Positions 31,841 to 42,278 of a DNA stretch of 64,000 nucleotides are shown piece by piece (the stretch's first letter is position 1; each line of letters starts with the position of its first letter). A program made the translations under genes and the position numbers. Origin of the DNA: Rhizobacter terrae (GTDB lineage Bacteria > Pseudomonadota > Gammaproteobacteria > Burkholderiales > Burkholderiaceae_C). The stretch covers positions 62,001-126,000 of the forward strand of contig NZ_QUSW01000008.1 of assembly GCF_003852895.1 (NCBI RefSeq). The letters are read 5' to 3'. Below the pieces are notes generated by a model. It saw only the letters and a program-made list of their open reading frames with translations. It had not been told where the DNA came from and did no database searches.

Positions 31841-34471
31841 ATGGCGCCCATAGTTCGCATCCCTCTTGAAATCGGCCCCGGTGACCCATGGCCGCGCGTG
31901 GTGCGGCTGGCGCAGGCGTGGGCCGAAGGGCAGGGCGTGGTCCTGCGCGACGCGGTGATGCTGTTGCCATTCGCGCAGCATTTGCCGCTCGCGCGCCGGG
32001 CGTGGATCGCGCTGGGCGGGTGGATGCCGCGCGTGGAGACCACCCAGACGCTGGCCCGCAGCCTGGGGCCAGGGGCTGCTTCGCAGCCCGGGCAGATCAG
32101 TTTCGACGGCGCGCTGGACCGGCTCACGGCCAGGCATCTGCTGCGCGGACAGGCCTTCGGGCAGGCGTGGCACAAGCGCGACGAGCGAGGGTTCGATCAG
32201 GCGGTGGCATCGGTGGCCCAGACGGCCCAGGCATTCGCCCGGGCAGCGGCTGCGATGGCGCCGTCGGACCGGGACGCGTATTGGACGCAAGGCCGTGAAC
32301 TCCTGAGCATCGCGCCGGGCCCGGGCGGCACCGAACGCATGCTTGCTCGCGTGGCCTTCGAGTGGGCAGCGGCATCCGCCGCCCCGGTCACCGACCAGTT
32401 GTTCGACTTGCAGCCCTCTGCCTGGATGGTCGTGCAGGCGGGCGGTGCCGATGCGCTGACCGAGGCGCTGCTGCTGCATGCGCACGGTCCTGCGCTCGTC
32501 ATCCAGGCCGATCCCGACCATGCTGCGGCCTTCTCACACGCGGCGCGCATCGCGGATGTCAGCCAGGCCCGATGCGCCGACTTCGAATCCGAGGCGAGCC
32601 GCTGCGCCGCCGAGGTGCTCGACAGGCTCAACACCGGGCATCGCCCCGTGGCGCTGATCTCCCAAGACCGCCTGCTCACGCGGCGCGTGCGCGCCTTGCT
32701 CGCGCGCCAGCACGTGCCCATCGTCGATGAAACCGGGTGGAAGCTGTCGACCACGCGGGCCGGTGCGATGGTGGGCAATCTCCTGCGCGCGGCCAACCCT
32801 CGCGCCACCGCCGACGACTGGCTGGACTGGCTCAAGGCCGGTGCCACCGACTGGCCCGGCGTAGCTGGCGCCTCGCGGGCGATGCAGGCCATCGAGACGG
32901 CCATGCGGCGCCAGGCCTGGTCCACGCCGTCGGCGGTGGATGCGCAGGCGATGGGCGACGCGCCAGGCCAGTTGTGGCAGGCGGCGCAGGCCGTGATCGC
33001 GGACCTGCGCTCACCGCGCTCACGCAGCTTCAATGCATGGATCTCCGCGTTGCGCCAGGCGCTCGCGGCCTCGGGCGCCTTGGACTTGCTGCAGTCCGAC
33101 GATGCCGGCGTGCAGGCGATCAATGCACTGCATCTGGACGACGCACCCGTGGCCGACCCGGCGGAAACGCCCCAGGCCATGAGCCTGCACGAGTTCACGA
33201 ACTGGGTGGATGGCACGCTGGAAGACGCGTCCTTCGTGCCCGAGGCGGCAGCCGGTCAGTCGCAGGCGAGCGTCGTCGTGACGCCGCTGGCACAGGCGAT
33301 GCTGCGGCCCTTCGCCTCCGTGGTCTTCGCCGGAGCCGACGAGAAGCGCCTGGGCGGCGCCCCGTCGCCGCATCCGCTGCTCAACGATTCACTGGCCGCC
33401 TCGCTGCGGCTGCCCACCATGGAGCAGCAGCGCGAGGCCGAGATGCTGGCCTTCATCCAACTGCTGCGCATGCCGCGCATCACCTTGCTTCGGCGGCTGG
33501 ACGATGGCGGCGAGCCGCTGGCGCCGAGCACGCTGGTCGAGCGGCTGGACCTGGCCATGCGCAAGCAGGGCCGTTCGATCGCGCAGGCGCCCGATCCGCA
33601 AGGCAGGGCGACGCTGGCACCCGCGCCGGTGCCGCGCCCCATGCCCTTCGCGCCCGACCTTCTGCCCGACACCCTGAGCGCCTCCGCCTGCGATGCGCTG
33701 CGCAGCTGCCCGTACCGCTTCTTCGCCCTGCGCCTGCTGTCGCTGCGCGAGGCCGACGAACTCGACGACGCTGTGGAAAAGCGCGACTACGGCACCTGGC
33801 TGCACGACGTGCTGCATCGCTTCCATGAATCACGAACGGTGCCCCAGGCGATCGGGCAGGACGAGGCCAGGCTGCGCGAGGTGGCGGCGCAATCGCAAGA
33901 GCACATGGGCCTGGATGACGCCGCCTTCCTGCCTTTCGCCGCGACCTTCGAACGCTTCGTACCGCGCTATGTGCAGTGGTTGCACGAGCGCGATGAACAA
34001 GGCGCGAGCTGGATCGACGGCGAGCGCGACCTGAAAGCCAGCCCCGTGCAGTGGGCCGGCGTTCGCATGCAAGGCCGCATCGACCGCATCGACAGCGTGC
34101 CGGGCGAAGAGGGGCCGGTCACCCAGCTCATCGACTACAAGACCGGCAGCGGGCAGGCCTTGCGCAACCTCGTGAAGACGCCGCTGGAAGACACGCAGCT
34201 GGCCTTCTACGCCGCCTTGATGGCGCAGCAGTCCGAAGCGGGCGGCGCCGTGAGCGCGATCTACCTGCCGCTGGACGACAGCGATGGCATCAAGCCCATC
34301 GAACATCCGCAGGTGGAGATCACGGCGCAGGTGCTGGTGCAGGAGATCGGCGCCGAGCTGGAACGCCTGCGCCGGGGCGCCCGGATGCCCGCGCTGGGCG
34401 AGGGCATGGCCTGCGAGTTCTGCGAGGCCCGCGGCCTGTGCCGCAAGGACCATTGGGAGCCCGTGCCATGA
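31841..34471 (+). CDS. AddB-like PD-(D/E)XK exonuclease with predicted Fe-S cluster
   Basis: The 876-residue partner of the adjacent helicase in a RecBCD/AddAB-type double-strand-break repair enzyme. The N-terminal two thirds are a degenerate helicase scaffold without a Walker A. The C-terminal nuclease has [31 protein letters not shown], and the catalytic [11 protein letters not shown] (D-x-K) near residue 765. The tail [14 protein letters not shown] (C-x2-C-x5-C), plus the upstream CPYRFF cysteine, matches the AddB iron-sulfur nuclease. The ATG at 31841 has no good ribosome site; a GTG at 31790 is possible. It overlaps the helicase gene (ATGA at 34468). Confidence 0.88.
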   Translation: MAPIVRIPLEIGPGDPWPRVVRLAQAWAEGQGVVLRDAVMLLPFAQHLPLARRAWIALGGWMPRVETTQTLARSLGPGAASQPGQISFDGALDRLTARHLLRGQAFGQAWHKRDERGFDQAVASVAQTAQAFARAAAAMAPSDRDAYWTQGRELLSIAPGPGGTERMLARVAFEWAAASAAPVTDQLFDLQPSAWMVVQAGGADALTEALLLHAHGPALVIQADPDHAAAFSHAARIADVSQARCADFESEASRCAAEVLDRLNTGHRPVALISQDRLLTRRVRALLARQHVPIVDETGWKLSTTRAGAMVGNLLRAANPRATADDWLDWLKAGATDWPGVAGASRAMQAIETAMRRQAWSTPSAVDAQAMGDAPGQLWQAAQAVIADLRSPRSRSFNAWISALRQALAASGALDLLQSDDAGVQAINALHLDDAPVADPAETPQAMSLHEFTNWVDGTLEDASFVPEAAAGQSQASVVVTPLAQAMLRPFASVVFAGADEKRLGGAPSPHPLLNDSLAASLRLPTMEQQREAEMLAFIQLLRMPRITLLRRLDDGGEPLAPSTLVERLDLAMRKQGRSIAQAPDPQGRATLAPAPVPRPMPFAPDLLPDTLSASACDALRSCPYRFFALRLLSLREADELDDAVEKRDYGTWLHDVLHRFHESRTVPQAIGQDEARLREVAAQSQEHMGLDDAAFLPFAATFERFVPRYVQWLHERDEQGASWIDGERDLKASPVQWAGVRMQGRIDRIDSVPGEEGPVTQLIDYKTGSGQALRNLVKTPLEDTQLAFYAALMAQQSEAGGAVSAIYLPLDDSDGIKPIEHPQVEITAQVLVQEIGAELERLRRGARMPALGEGMACEFCEARGLCRKDHWEPVP

Positions 34472-37400
34472 CCGGCGCGGCCTACCAGATCGACGGGCGG
34501 CTCGCGTCGCGCGAGGCCTTCTACGCCGCGGCCTGCGACCCGCGCCGCAGCGTGATCGTCGAGGCCTGCGCCGGCGCGGGCAAGACCTGGATGCTGGTGT
34601 CGCGCATCCTGCGTGCCCTGCTCGACGGCGCGATGCCGCAGGAGATCCTGGCCATCACCTTCACGCGCAAGGCGGCCGGCGAGATGCGGGCGCGCCTGGA
34701 CGAATGGCTGGCCGACTTCGGCTCGCCCGAATGCGACGACGCGCGCCGACAGCGCGAGCTGATGGCGCGCGGCATGTCGCTGGCCGAAGCCACCAGCGCC
34801 GCGCCCTTGCTGGCCGATCTTCACGAAAGACTGCTCGCCACCGGCCGATCGGTGGAGGTACGCACCTTCCACGCCTGGTTCTCGCAACTGCTGCGCGCTG
34901 CGCCGCTGGAGCTGCTCAACGAACTGGGCCTGCAGCCCGACATGGACCTGCTGGAAGACGTGGCCGACCACCGCGGCGAGGTCTACCGGCGCTTTCATGC
35001 GGCAGTGATTGCAGACGAGGTCCTGCACGAGGACTTTCGAGCCCTCGTGCTGTCACGCGGCCGGTCGCAGCTTCGCAAGTGGCTGGATGCGGCCTGGGCG
35101 CGGCGCATCGACATCGAGCTGGCCGATCAAGGCGGCGTGCTGGAAGACAGCGTGAAGTCCGCGGCCGAGCAATGGCCGAGCTACGCGGGCTTGCCGCATC
35201 CATCGCATCGGGTGCTGATGCCGGATGCGAGAGCCATGCTGGCAGCGGTCGCAGCGACGCTCGGCGCGCACAAGTCCGCCACGTGCAAGAAGCAGGCCGT
35301 GGTCCTTGAACAGGCGCTGGGCCTGGACGATCCACCCCAGTCGCTCGATGGCGTCCGTGCGGCGCTGTTCACCGGCAAGGGCGAACTCCGCAAGGCCCTG
35401 GCCGATGTGCCCGGCGTGAGTGAGGTAGCCGGTCTCATCGAGGACATCGACCGCGCCTGCCGCCAGCAATCCGCGCATGACGAGCACCTGCGCATGGTCA
35501 GGCTGTCGCGCACGCTCTTCGCCGAATACGCCGCCTACAAGCGCTCGCGCGGCCTGGCCGACATGAACGACCTGGAGCGCTGCGCACTCGCGCTGCTGCG
35601 CGACGCGACGCTCTCGGCCTGGGTGCAGGAACGGCTGGATGCCCGCGTGCGGCACCTGCTGATCGATGAGTTCCAGGACACCAGTCCCTTGCAGTGGCAC
35701 GCCCTGCATGCGTGGCTCGCGGGCTACGCCGGCGCTGGCGGTGGTACCAGCGGGTACCGACCCCTGGGCGTGTTCATCGTGGGCGATCCCAAGCAGAGCA
35801 TCTACCGTTTCCGGGGTGCCGAGCCGAAGGTCTTCGCAGCGGCGCGCGACTTCCTGCTGCAAGGCCTGGGCGGCACGGTGCTCACCTGTGACCACACCCG
35901 CCGCAATTCGCCGGAGGTGCTGCAGGCGCTGAACGGCGTGTTCCGTGCCTTGCAGGACCAGGCGCGGTTCGAGGGCTTTCGCGAGCACACGACCGAGTCC
36001 GTCCCGCATGGTGGCCCTGGGGCACTCGCCTTGCCGGAGGTCATGCGTCCGCAGAAGGAGAAGCCTGCCGAGGACGACGCACCACTGGCCTGGCGCGACA
36101 GCCTCACGCAGCCGCGCATCGAGGCCGAAGAGCTGCTGCGCCAACAGGAAGCCAGGCTGGTGGCGGCCGCGGTGGATGAACTCATCGACTCGGGCATGGC
36201 ACCCGGCGACATCCAGGTGCTGTGCCGCAAGCGCGAATCCCTGCGGCTCGCGGCGGACGAGTTGTCGCGCCTGCACATCCCCTTCGCTGCGCCCGAGGCC
36301 TTCGACCTGCTTGATGCGCCCGAGGCACGCGACATCGTGGCGCTGCTCGACGTGCTGGCCTCGCCTCAGCACAAGCTCTCGCTGGCCCATGCCTTGCGCA
36401 GCCCGCTGTTCGGCGCGTCGGACGATGACCTTGTGCGGCTCGCTCGCCAGGCGGTCAACCACGGTGACTGGTGGCGTGCCTTGCGCGAGTCGCCCGAGGC
36501 CTCGCCCGCCCTGGATCGCGCCCGGAAGCTTCTGCAGCGCTGGGCCAACGTGGCCCAGCAACTGCCCCCGCACGACCTGCTCGACATCGTCGTGGCAGAG
36601 GGCGAGCTGCGCGAGCGCCTGGCCGCTGCCGTCCCCGCCGAGCGGCGCCCGGCAGCCCTCAACGCCGTCGATGCCGTGCTCAACCAGGCCCTCACGCTGG
36701 ACGGCGCCCGCTACGCCACGCCCTACAACTTCGTCCGCGCGCTGAAACGCCGGTCCCTGAAGGTGCCTGCGGCATTGCAGCCGGACGCCGTCCAGCTGCT
36801 CACCGTCCACGGCGCCAAGGGCCTGGAGGCGGAGGTCGTGTTCATCATGGACGCCGACCCGACGCCCAAGAACGCCGAGACGGCCACGCTGCTGGTGGAC
36901 TGGCCCGTCGAAGCCGAAAGCCCCCAGGCCTGCGCCTTCGTCTACTCGGAGGGCCAATGCCCGCCCTCGCTGCTGCCGGTGCTGGCGCGCGAACGCGAGG
37001 CGCGCGAACGCGAGGAGCTGAACAGCCTGTACGTGGCGATGACACGCGCCCGGCAGCGGCTGGTCTTCAGCGCCACCCAGCCTCATCGCCCGCCTGAACA
37101 GCCTTCGTGGTGGCAGCTCCTCCAGCCGGTGGCGCAACCCATGCCGGCCACCCAGGCCCACGAACCGCATGCGGCGCAGCAGCGGCCCATCGTCCTGCCT
37201 GTGCTGCCGAACTGGACCGATGCGCCCGAGCGGCCTGCCGTGCCTGCGAGGGCCACGGCCGAGGACAGCATGGTCAGCCTGCTGGGCAAGGCCGTGCACC
37301 GCACGCTCGAATGGGCCGGCGCCCAAGGCCCACTGGCGGACGATGCCGACCACTTCGACCACCTGGCCGATGCCGCCGCCCGCGAGTTCCAGTCCGACGG

Positions 37401-37734
37401 CCGGCAGGTCCGCCGCCTCGCGGGCCGGATCTGGCGCAGCCCGGACTGCGCGCGCTTCTTCCGCGGTCCGCAATTGCACTGGTCGGGCAACGAGGTGCCG
37501 GTGGGCGAGGGCGAGACCGAGCTGCGCATCGACCGGCTGGTGGCCCTGGAGGCGGCCGGCCGGCGCCAGTGGTGGGTGCTGGACTACAAGCTCAACCAGT
37601 CGCCTGCGGAGCTGCCGCAATACCGTGACCAGCTCCTGCGCTACCGCCGCATCGTCCAAAGCTTGCAACCGGCTGACGAGGTCCGCTGCGCCTTCATCAC
37701 CGGTGCCGGCGAGCTGGTCGAATTGACCCCTTGA
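34468..37734 (+). CDS. AddA/RecB-like UvrD-family helicase-nuclease
   Basis: A 1088-residue SF1A helicase with a C-terminal nuclease, coupled to the AddB-like gene. Motifs: Walker A VEACAGAGKTWML (residues 31-43), Ia AITFTRKAAGEMRARL, II HLLIDEFQDTSPLQW, III FIVGDPKQSIYRFRGAEP, IV TCDHTRRNSPEVL, V LLTVHGAKGLEAEVVFI, VI LYVAMTRARQRLVFS. The nuclease motif is WWVLDYKLNQSPAELPQYRDQL. The pair probably resects DNA ends for RecA. I use the AddAB comparison because both subunits carry nuclease motifs. No RecC/RecD-like gene is adjacent. Confidence 0.9.
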   Translation: MTGAAYQIDGRLASREAFYAAACDPRRSVIVEACAGAGKTWMLVSRILRALLDGAMPQEILAITFTRKAAGEMRARLDEWLADFGSPECDDARRQRELMARGMSLAEATSAAPLLADLHERLLATGRSVEVRTFHAWFSQLLRAAPLELLNELGLQPDMDLLEDVADHRGEVYRRFHAAVIADEVLHEDFRALVLSRGRSQLRKWLDAAWARRIDIELADQGGVLEDSVKSAAEQWPSYAGLPHPSHRVLMPDARAMLAAVAATLGAHKSATCKKQAVVLEQALGLDDPPQSLDGVRAALFTGKGELRKALADVPGVSEVAGLIEDIDRACRQQSAHDEHLRMVRLSRTLFAEYAAYKRSRGLADMNDLERCALALLRDATLSAWVQERLDARVRHLLIDEFQDTSPLQWHALHAWLAGYAGAGGGTSGYRPLGVFIVGDPKQSIYRFRGAEPKVFAAARDFLLQGLGGTVLTCDHTRRNSPEVLQALNGVFRALQDQARFEGFREHTTESVPHGGPGALALPEVMRPQKEKPAEDDAPLAWRDSLTQPRIEAEELLRQQEARLVAAAVDELIDSGMAPGDIQVLCRKRESLRLAADELSRLHIPFAAPEAFDLLDAPEARDIVALLDVLASPQHKLSLAHALRSPLFGASDDDLVRLARQAVNHGDWWRALRESPEASPALDRARKLLQRWANVAQQLPPHDLLDIVVAEGELRERLAAAVPAERRPAALNAVDAVLNQALTLDGARYATPYNFVRALKRRSLKVPAALQPDAVQLLTVHGAKGLEAEVVFIMDADPTPKNAETATLLVDWPVEAESPQACAFVYSEGQCPPSLLPVLAREREAREREELNSLYVAMTRARQRLVFSATQPHRPPEQPSWWQLLQPVAQPMPATQAHEPHAAQQRPIVLPVLPNWTDAPERPAVPARATAEDSMVSLLGKAVHRTLEWAGAQGPLADDADHFDHLADAAAREFQSDGRQVRRLAGRIWRSPDCARFFRGPQLHWSGNEVPVGEGETELRIDRLVALEAAGRRQWWVLDYKLNQSPAELPQYRDQLLRYRRIVQSLQPADEVRCAFITGAGELVELTP

Positions 37735-37808
37735 GCGGCCTGGGCATGCTCGCCACGGCGTGATCGGCCCGAGACGGGAAGCGGGCATTTCTCACGACGC
37801 CGCCAGGG

Positions 37809-39776
37809 ATGACCGCCACACTGCGCTCCGCCGCGCGCACACTGGGTTTTGAAACGAATTGCCACGGAATGCCGGGCCTCATCGAGGTTTCGGCCAGGGA
37901 GTTCCCGGCATCCAATAGCGCAACTTCGTCCCAGTCCACGATGGTTGCACCCGCGTCTTCATCCCCACGTCCAGCCGCTGCGAGCGCACCGGCGGCCGTT
38001 GCACGCCGGCTTGGCCGCTTCGAGCTGCGGCAACTGCTGGGCAAGAGCGCCGGCACCATGGTCTGGCTCGCATGGGACCCGCGCCTCGAACAGGAACTGA
38101 TGCTGACCCTGCCGCGCGTGCAGCCCGCGTCGCCCGCGGCGCTGGAGCTCTGGCAGGACGAAGTGCGGTCGGCCGCGAGGCTGAACCACCCCAACATCGC
38201 CCACGTCGTGGAAGTCGGCGTGCAGGAGAACTGGCCCTACGTGGCGGTGGATCGTGCCCTGGGCATGACGCTGCCCGAATGGCTGGCCGCGCATCCCAAC
38301 CCGGCGCCGCTGGAGTCGGTGGGCTGGATGTGCCATGCGCTGCAAGGCATGGCCTTCGCGCACGAGTCCGGCGCTGCGCATGGCGACCTGCAACTGCACC
38401 ACCTGCTCATCAGCGAGAACGGCAGCGTCCGCGTGATGGCGCTGGCCGCCGTCGGCCAGCCGCAGGCCAATCCCGACGATGCCAACCGCGCCATGCCGCT
38501 GGACCCGAACCGGCTGCGTGCCCACCGCCAGAACGCCGAGCGCGACGTGCTCGCCTGCGGCTTGCTGTTGCAGCAACTGCTGGTGGGCCAGCCCGCGCTG
38601 GAAGAACCCGACACGGCGCTCGTGATTTCCCGCCTGACACCGCTGGGCAAGGAAATCGTGCGCCTGCCGTGGAGCACGCCGCACCCGATTCCCGAGGCGC
38701 TGCGCGCCATTGCCAACCGCACCACCGCCAGCCAGGAGCGCCAGCGCTACCTCAGCGCACGCACGCTGCTGCAGGCGCTGGAAGGCTGGCGTGCCGCCGA
38801 AGCACAGGACACCGGCGGTCCGCTCGCGCTGCTGCTGGACCGCATGCGCACCGTCGGCCATCTGCCGGCCATGCCGGGAGTGGGCGGGCGCGTGTCGCGG
38901 CTCACGTCCATGGAAGGCCAGCGCACCGACGAGATGGCCGAGCAGATCCTGCAGGACATGGCGCTCAGCTTCGAGTTGCTGCGCATGGTGAACTCCGCGC
39001 AGGTGCAGAGCACACAGGTGTCGGGCAACGGCCCGGTGCTGACCATCCGCCGGGCGATCGCGCTGGTGGGGCTCAACGGCATCCGCAGTGCCGCTGCCCA
39101 GCTTCGCGTGTGGCCGGGGCCGCTGACGCCGCAAGGTGCCACGGCCATGGAGCGCACCATCGAGCGTGTGCGGCTGGCCGGCTACACCGCGCAGGCCCTG
39201 TGCCCTGGCGGCTACGACCCCGAGGTCATCTACCTCGTGGCCGTCCTACAGAACCTGGGGCGCCTGCTGTTGCAGTACCACTTCTCCGAGGAAGCCGAGC
39301 AGATCTGGCAGCTGATGAAGCCCGTGCCGCCGCCGGCCAATGCCGAACCCGGCACGCCCGAGCAGCCCGGCATGACCGAAGCCGGGGCCTCGTACGCCGT
39401 GCTGGGCGTGAACATCGAGACCCTGGGCGCGTCCGTGGCGCGCCACTGGGGGCTGGGCGAGGACGTCCAGCACATGATCCACCGGTTGGCCCGCGACAAG
39501 GCCGTGCGCACGCCCGATGGCGATGCGGACGTGCTGCGCACCGCGGCCAGCGCGGCGAACGAGGCGGTCGATGCCATTACCACGCTGCCGGCCACGCGCA
39601 TTGCCCAAGGCATTGCGCTCGTCGCGCAGCGCTATGCCCGCTCGCTGGAAATCGGCCCGCGCGACCTGCAGGAAGCCCTGCAGGCCGCTCGCACTGCTCT
39701 GCGCACCGGCAAGCGGGTCGCCGATGTGCAAAAGGCCAAGAGCGAAGAGACCACTGCGGAACCCGACAAGCGCTGA
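37809..39776 (+). CDS. Pseudokinase-HDOD protein
   Basis: A 655-residue two-domain protein, paralogous to its downstream neighbour. Residues 68-330 are a Ser/Thr kinase fold that has lost its catalytic residues. The VAVK lysine is Thr (LMLT, residue 100), HRDLKPSN has become HGDLQLHH (191-198), and DFG has become ALA (211-213). Residues 340-545 are an HDOD domain (HLPAMPGVGGRVSRLTSMEG, then ILQDMALSFELLRMVNSAQ and RRAIALVGLNGIRSAA). HDOD domains serve as signalling or scaffold modules. The start is uncertain: in-frame ATGs at 37869 and 37941 also precede the kinase fold. It ends two bases before the active-kinase gene. Confidence 0.85.
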   Translation: MTATLRSAARTLGFETNCHGMPGLIEVSAREFPASNSATSSQSTMVAPASSSPRPAAASAPAAVARRLGRFELRQLLGKSAGTMVWLAWDPRLEQELMLTLPRVQPASPAALELWQDEVRSAARLNHPNIAHVVEVGVQENWPYVAVDRALGMTLPEWLAAHPNPAPLESVGWMCHALQGMAFAHESGAAHGDLQLHHLLISENGSVRVMALAAVGQPQANPDDANRAMPLDPNRLRAHRQNAERDVLACGLLLQQLLVGQPALEEPDTALVISRLTPLGKEIVRLPWSTPHPIPEALRAIANRTTASQERQRYLSARTLLQALEGWRAAEAQDTGGPLALLLDRMRTVGHLPAMPGVGGRVSRLTSMEGQRTDEMAEQILQDMALSFELLRMVNSAQVQSTQVSGNGPVLTIRRAIALVGLNGIRSAAAQLRVWPGPLTPQGATAMERTIERVRLAGYTAQALCPGGYDPEVIYLVAVLQNLGRLLLQYHFSEEAEQIWQLMKPVPPPANAEPGTPEQPGMTEAGASYAVLGVNIETLGASVARHWGLGEDVQHMIHRLARDKAVRTPDGDADVLRTAASAANEAVDAITTLPATRIAQGIALVAQRYARSLEIGPRDLQEALQAARTALRTGKRVADVQKAKSEETTAEPDKR

Positions 39777-39778
39777 CC

Positions 39779-42205
39779 ATGGCCGCCGTCCCTGCCACCT
39801 CCGCGCAAAGCCCGCAACTGGGCCGCTTCGAGTTGCGCCGCATCCTGGGCAAGGGCGCGCAGGCCACCGTGTACCTGGGCTACGACCCGCGGCTGGACCG
39901 CGAGGTGGCCGTCAAGCTGATGCGTCCCGCCGCCGGCACCGATGCCGCCGCGGTGAACCAGTGGATGCACGAGGCCCGCGCCGTGAGCCGGCTCACGCAC
40001 CCGCACATCGTGCCGGTCTTCGAGGCCGACATGCATGGGCAGCAGCCTTACCTCGTCTTCGAATACGTGGCAGGCCGGACCTTGTCCGAGCATCTGAAGG
40101 CGCGCGGGCCGCTGCCGGCGCGCGAGGCCGTGCAGCTCGTGGTCGGCGTGCTCGATGCCTTGCAGGCCGCGCATGCGGCGGGCGTGGTGCACCGCGACCT
40201 CAAGCCATCGAACATCCTCGTCGACGGCGCGGGCCGGGCCCGCGTGATGGACTTCGGCATCGCCGCCCACGTGAAGGACGGCGGCAACCAGAAGGTGGTG
40301 GGCACGCCCGGCTACATGTCGCCCGAAGCGGCGCATGGCGAGGCGCCCACGCCGGCCATGGACGTGTTCTCCACCGCGCTGGTGCTGGCCGAAGTGCTCA
40401 GCGGCAAGCCGGTGATCGCCGAGCGCGATGCCTACCGCGCCATCTACCGCGTGGCGCATGAAGACCTGAAGCTGCCCGGCGGGCTGCCTTCGGAAGTGGA
40501 CGACAAGCTGCGCGCCGTGCTGATGCGCGGCATGGCCCGCGACGCGTCGCAGCGCCACGCCAGCGCCGCCAAGTTCCGCGGCGACCTGCAGGACTGGCTG
40601 GACGGCACGGCCGGCGGCGGCAAGGCGGCGAATGCAGCCAACGGCGGCGCCAACAACAACGGTACGCTGGAGTTCCTGCTGCGCCGCATGCGCCACAAGA
40701 GCGACTTCCCGGCGATGTCCGATTCGGTGGTGCGCATCCAGCGCGTGGCCACCTCCGAGAAGGAAAGCCTGGGCAGCCTGTCCAACGAAATTCTCAAGGA
40801 CGTGGCGCTCACCAACAAGCTGCTGCGCATGGTCAACACCGCGCACTACCAGCATGCGGGTGGCGGCAGCATCAGCACGGTGTCGCGTGCGATCGCGCTG
40901 ATCGGCTTCGCGGGCATCCGCAACATGGCGCTGAGCCTGGTGCTGCTGGAGCACATGCATGACAAGAGCCATGCGAACCAGCTCAAGGAAGAATTCCTGC
41001 GCTCGCTGATGGCAGGCTCCGTGGCCACCGAGCTGTGCCCGGTGGCCCGCGAGAGCGAAGAGGCCTTCATCGGCGCGATGTTCCAGAACCTGGGGCGGCT
41101 GCTCACGGAGTATTACTTCCCGGAAGAGGCGCGGCAGGTCCGCAGCGTGCTGGCCGACTACGCCAAGAGCGGGCGAACCTACAGCGCGCAGACCGAAGAG
41201 GCGGCCTCCATCAACGTGCTGGGGCTGAGCTTCGAGGAACTGGGGCTGGGCGTTGCCAAATCGTGGGGCCTGCCGGAGAACCTGCAGCGCTGCATGCGCA
41301 CGCCCACGGCGGAGATTCCGGTCAAGCTCGCCGACAAGCCGGCCGACCGCATCCGCTGGCTGGCGCAGAGCGCCAACGAGATCACCGACGCACTCCTGCG
41401 CAGCGAGCCGGGCGAATCTGCGGCATCGATTGCGCAAGTGGCCGAACGCTACAGCAAGGTGCTGGGCGTGAGCAGCAAGGTCATCGAAGGCGCAGCCGTG
41501 GAAGCACGCGGCAAGCTGGCGCAGATGGCGCAGGCGATGAACATCCACGTGCAGCCGGGCACGCCGGCCTCGCGGCTGCTGCATCCCACCATCGATGCGG
41601 TCGAGAAGAAGGAAGAAGAGCACGACACGCTCACGCCGCACACGCTGCAGGCCACCATCACCGAAGACCAGTCGGCGATGACGCCGGTGGACAACGCGGC
41701 CGAAGTCATGGCCGCGGGCATCCAGGACATCACCAACACCATGGTGGAGACCTTCAAGCTAAACGAAGTGCTGCGCATGATCCTGGAGACCATGTTCCGC
41801 GCTTTGGGCTTTCGCCGCGTCGTCTTCTGCCTGAAGGACCCGAGGACCGAGGTGCTCAGCGGGCGCTTCGGCCTGGGCGACAAGTCCGAGCAGGTGGCAG
41901 CGGCCTTCAAGGTGTCGCTGAAGACGCCGAGCGATCTCTTTGCCGCCGTGTGCCTGAAGGGTGCGGACACGCTCATCAGCGACGCGACCGTGCCGACGAT
42001 CGCGACGCGGCTGCCGGCCTGGTATCGCCAATCGGTGAACGCGCCGGCCTTCCTGCTGCTGCCGCTGATGATCAAGGGCGCGCCGTTCGCGCTCATCTAC
42101 GCCGACAAGGCGACGCCTGGTGGCATCGAACTGGGCGAGCGGGAACTGTCGTTGCTGCGGACTTTGCGCAACCAGGCCGTGATGGCCTTCAAGCAGGCGG
42201 GTTGA
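39779..42205 (+). CDS. Ser/Thr protein kinase with HDOD and GAF domains
   Basis: An 808-residue cytosolic signalling protein. Kinase domain, residues 15-275: Gly-rich loop LGKGAQATVYLGYD, Lys46 in VAVK, Glu65, HRDLKPSN (138-145), DFG (158-160), GTPGYMSPE. All catalytic residues are present. A Gly/Asn/Ala-rich linker leads to an HDOD domain (305-505) with DFPAMSDSVVRIQRV and EILKDVALTNKLLRMVNTAH. After a helical stretch, a GAF-like domain (about 640-800) has LNEVLRMILETMFRALGFRRVVFCLKD and LLLPLMIKGAPFALIYADKA. It starts two bases after the pseudokinase stop, so the two are certainly co-transcribed. Substrate and ligand unknown. Confidence 0.9.
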   Translation: MAAVPATSAQSPQLGRFELRRILGKGAQATVYLGYDPRLDREVAVKLMRPAAGTDAAAVNQWMHEARAVSRLTHPHIVPVFEADMHGQQPYLVFEYVAGRTLSEHLKARGPLPAREAVQLVVGVLDALQAAHAAGVVHRDLKPSNILVDGAGRARVMDFGIAAHVKDGGNQKVVGTPGYMSPEAAHGEAPTPAMDVFSTALVLAEVLSGKPVIAERDAYRAIYRVAHEDLKLPGGLPSEVDDKLRAVLMRGMARDASQRHASAAKFRGDLQDWLDGTAGGGKAANAANGGANNNGTLEFLLRRMRHKSDFPAMSDSVVRIQRVATSEKESLGSLSNEILKDVALTNKLLRMVNTAHYQHAGGGSISTVSRAIALIGFAGIRNMALSLVLLEHMHDKSHANQLKEEFLRSLMAGSVATELCPVARESEEAFIGAMFQNLGRLLTEYYFPEEARQVRSVLADYAKSGRTYSAQTEEAASINVLGLSFEELGLGVAKSWGLPENLQRCMRTPTAEIPVKLADKPADRIRWLAQSANEITDALLRSEPGESAASIAQVAERYSKVLGVSSKVIEGAAVEARGKLAQMAQAMNIHVQPGTPASRLLHPTIDAVEKKEEEHDTLTPHTLQATITEDQSAMTPVDNAAEVMAAGIQDITNTMVETFKLNEVLRMILETMFRALGFRRVVFCLKDPRTEVLSGRFGLGDKSEQVAAAFKVSLKTPSDLFAAVCLKGADTLISDATVPTIATRLPAWYRQSVNAPAFLLLPLMIKGAPFALIYADKATPGGIELGERELSLLRTLRNQAVMAFKQAG

Positions 42206-42278
42206 GCCCCGGTTTCAGGCACACCGCTTGCCGCTTCTTCTGACATGCCCCCCTGGGGCCTGATCCGAAGGAGAAACC

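Noticed and set aside
38072-39778. In-frame 5' extension of the kinase-HDOD-GAF gene across the upstream gene
   Set aside because: The stretch overlaps the pseudokinase gene in another frame and reads as Arg/Ala/Gly/Pro-rich nonsense; the conserved kinase starts at 39779.
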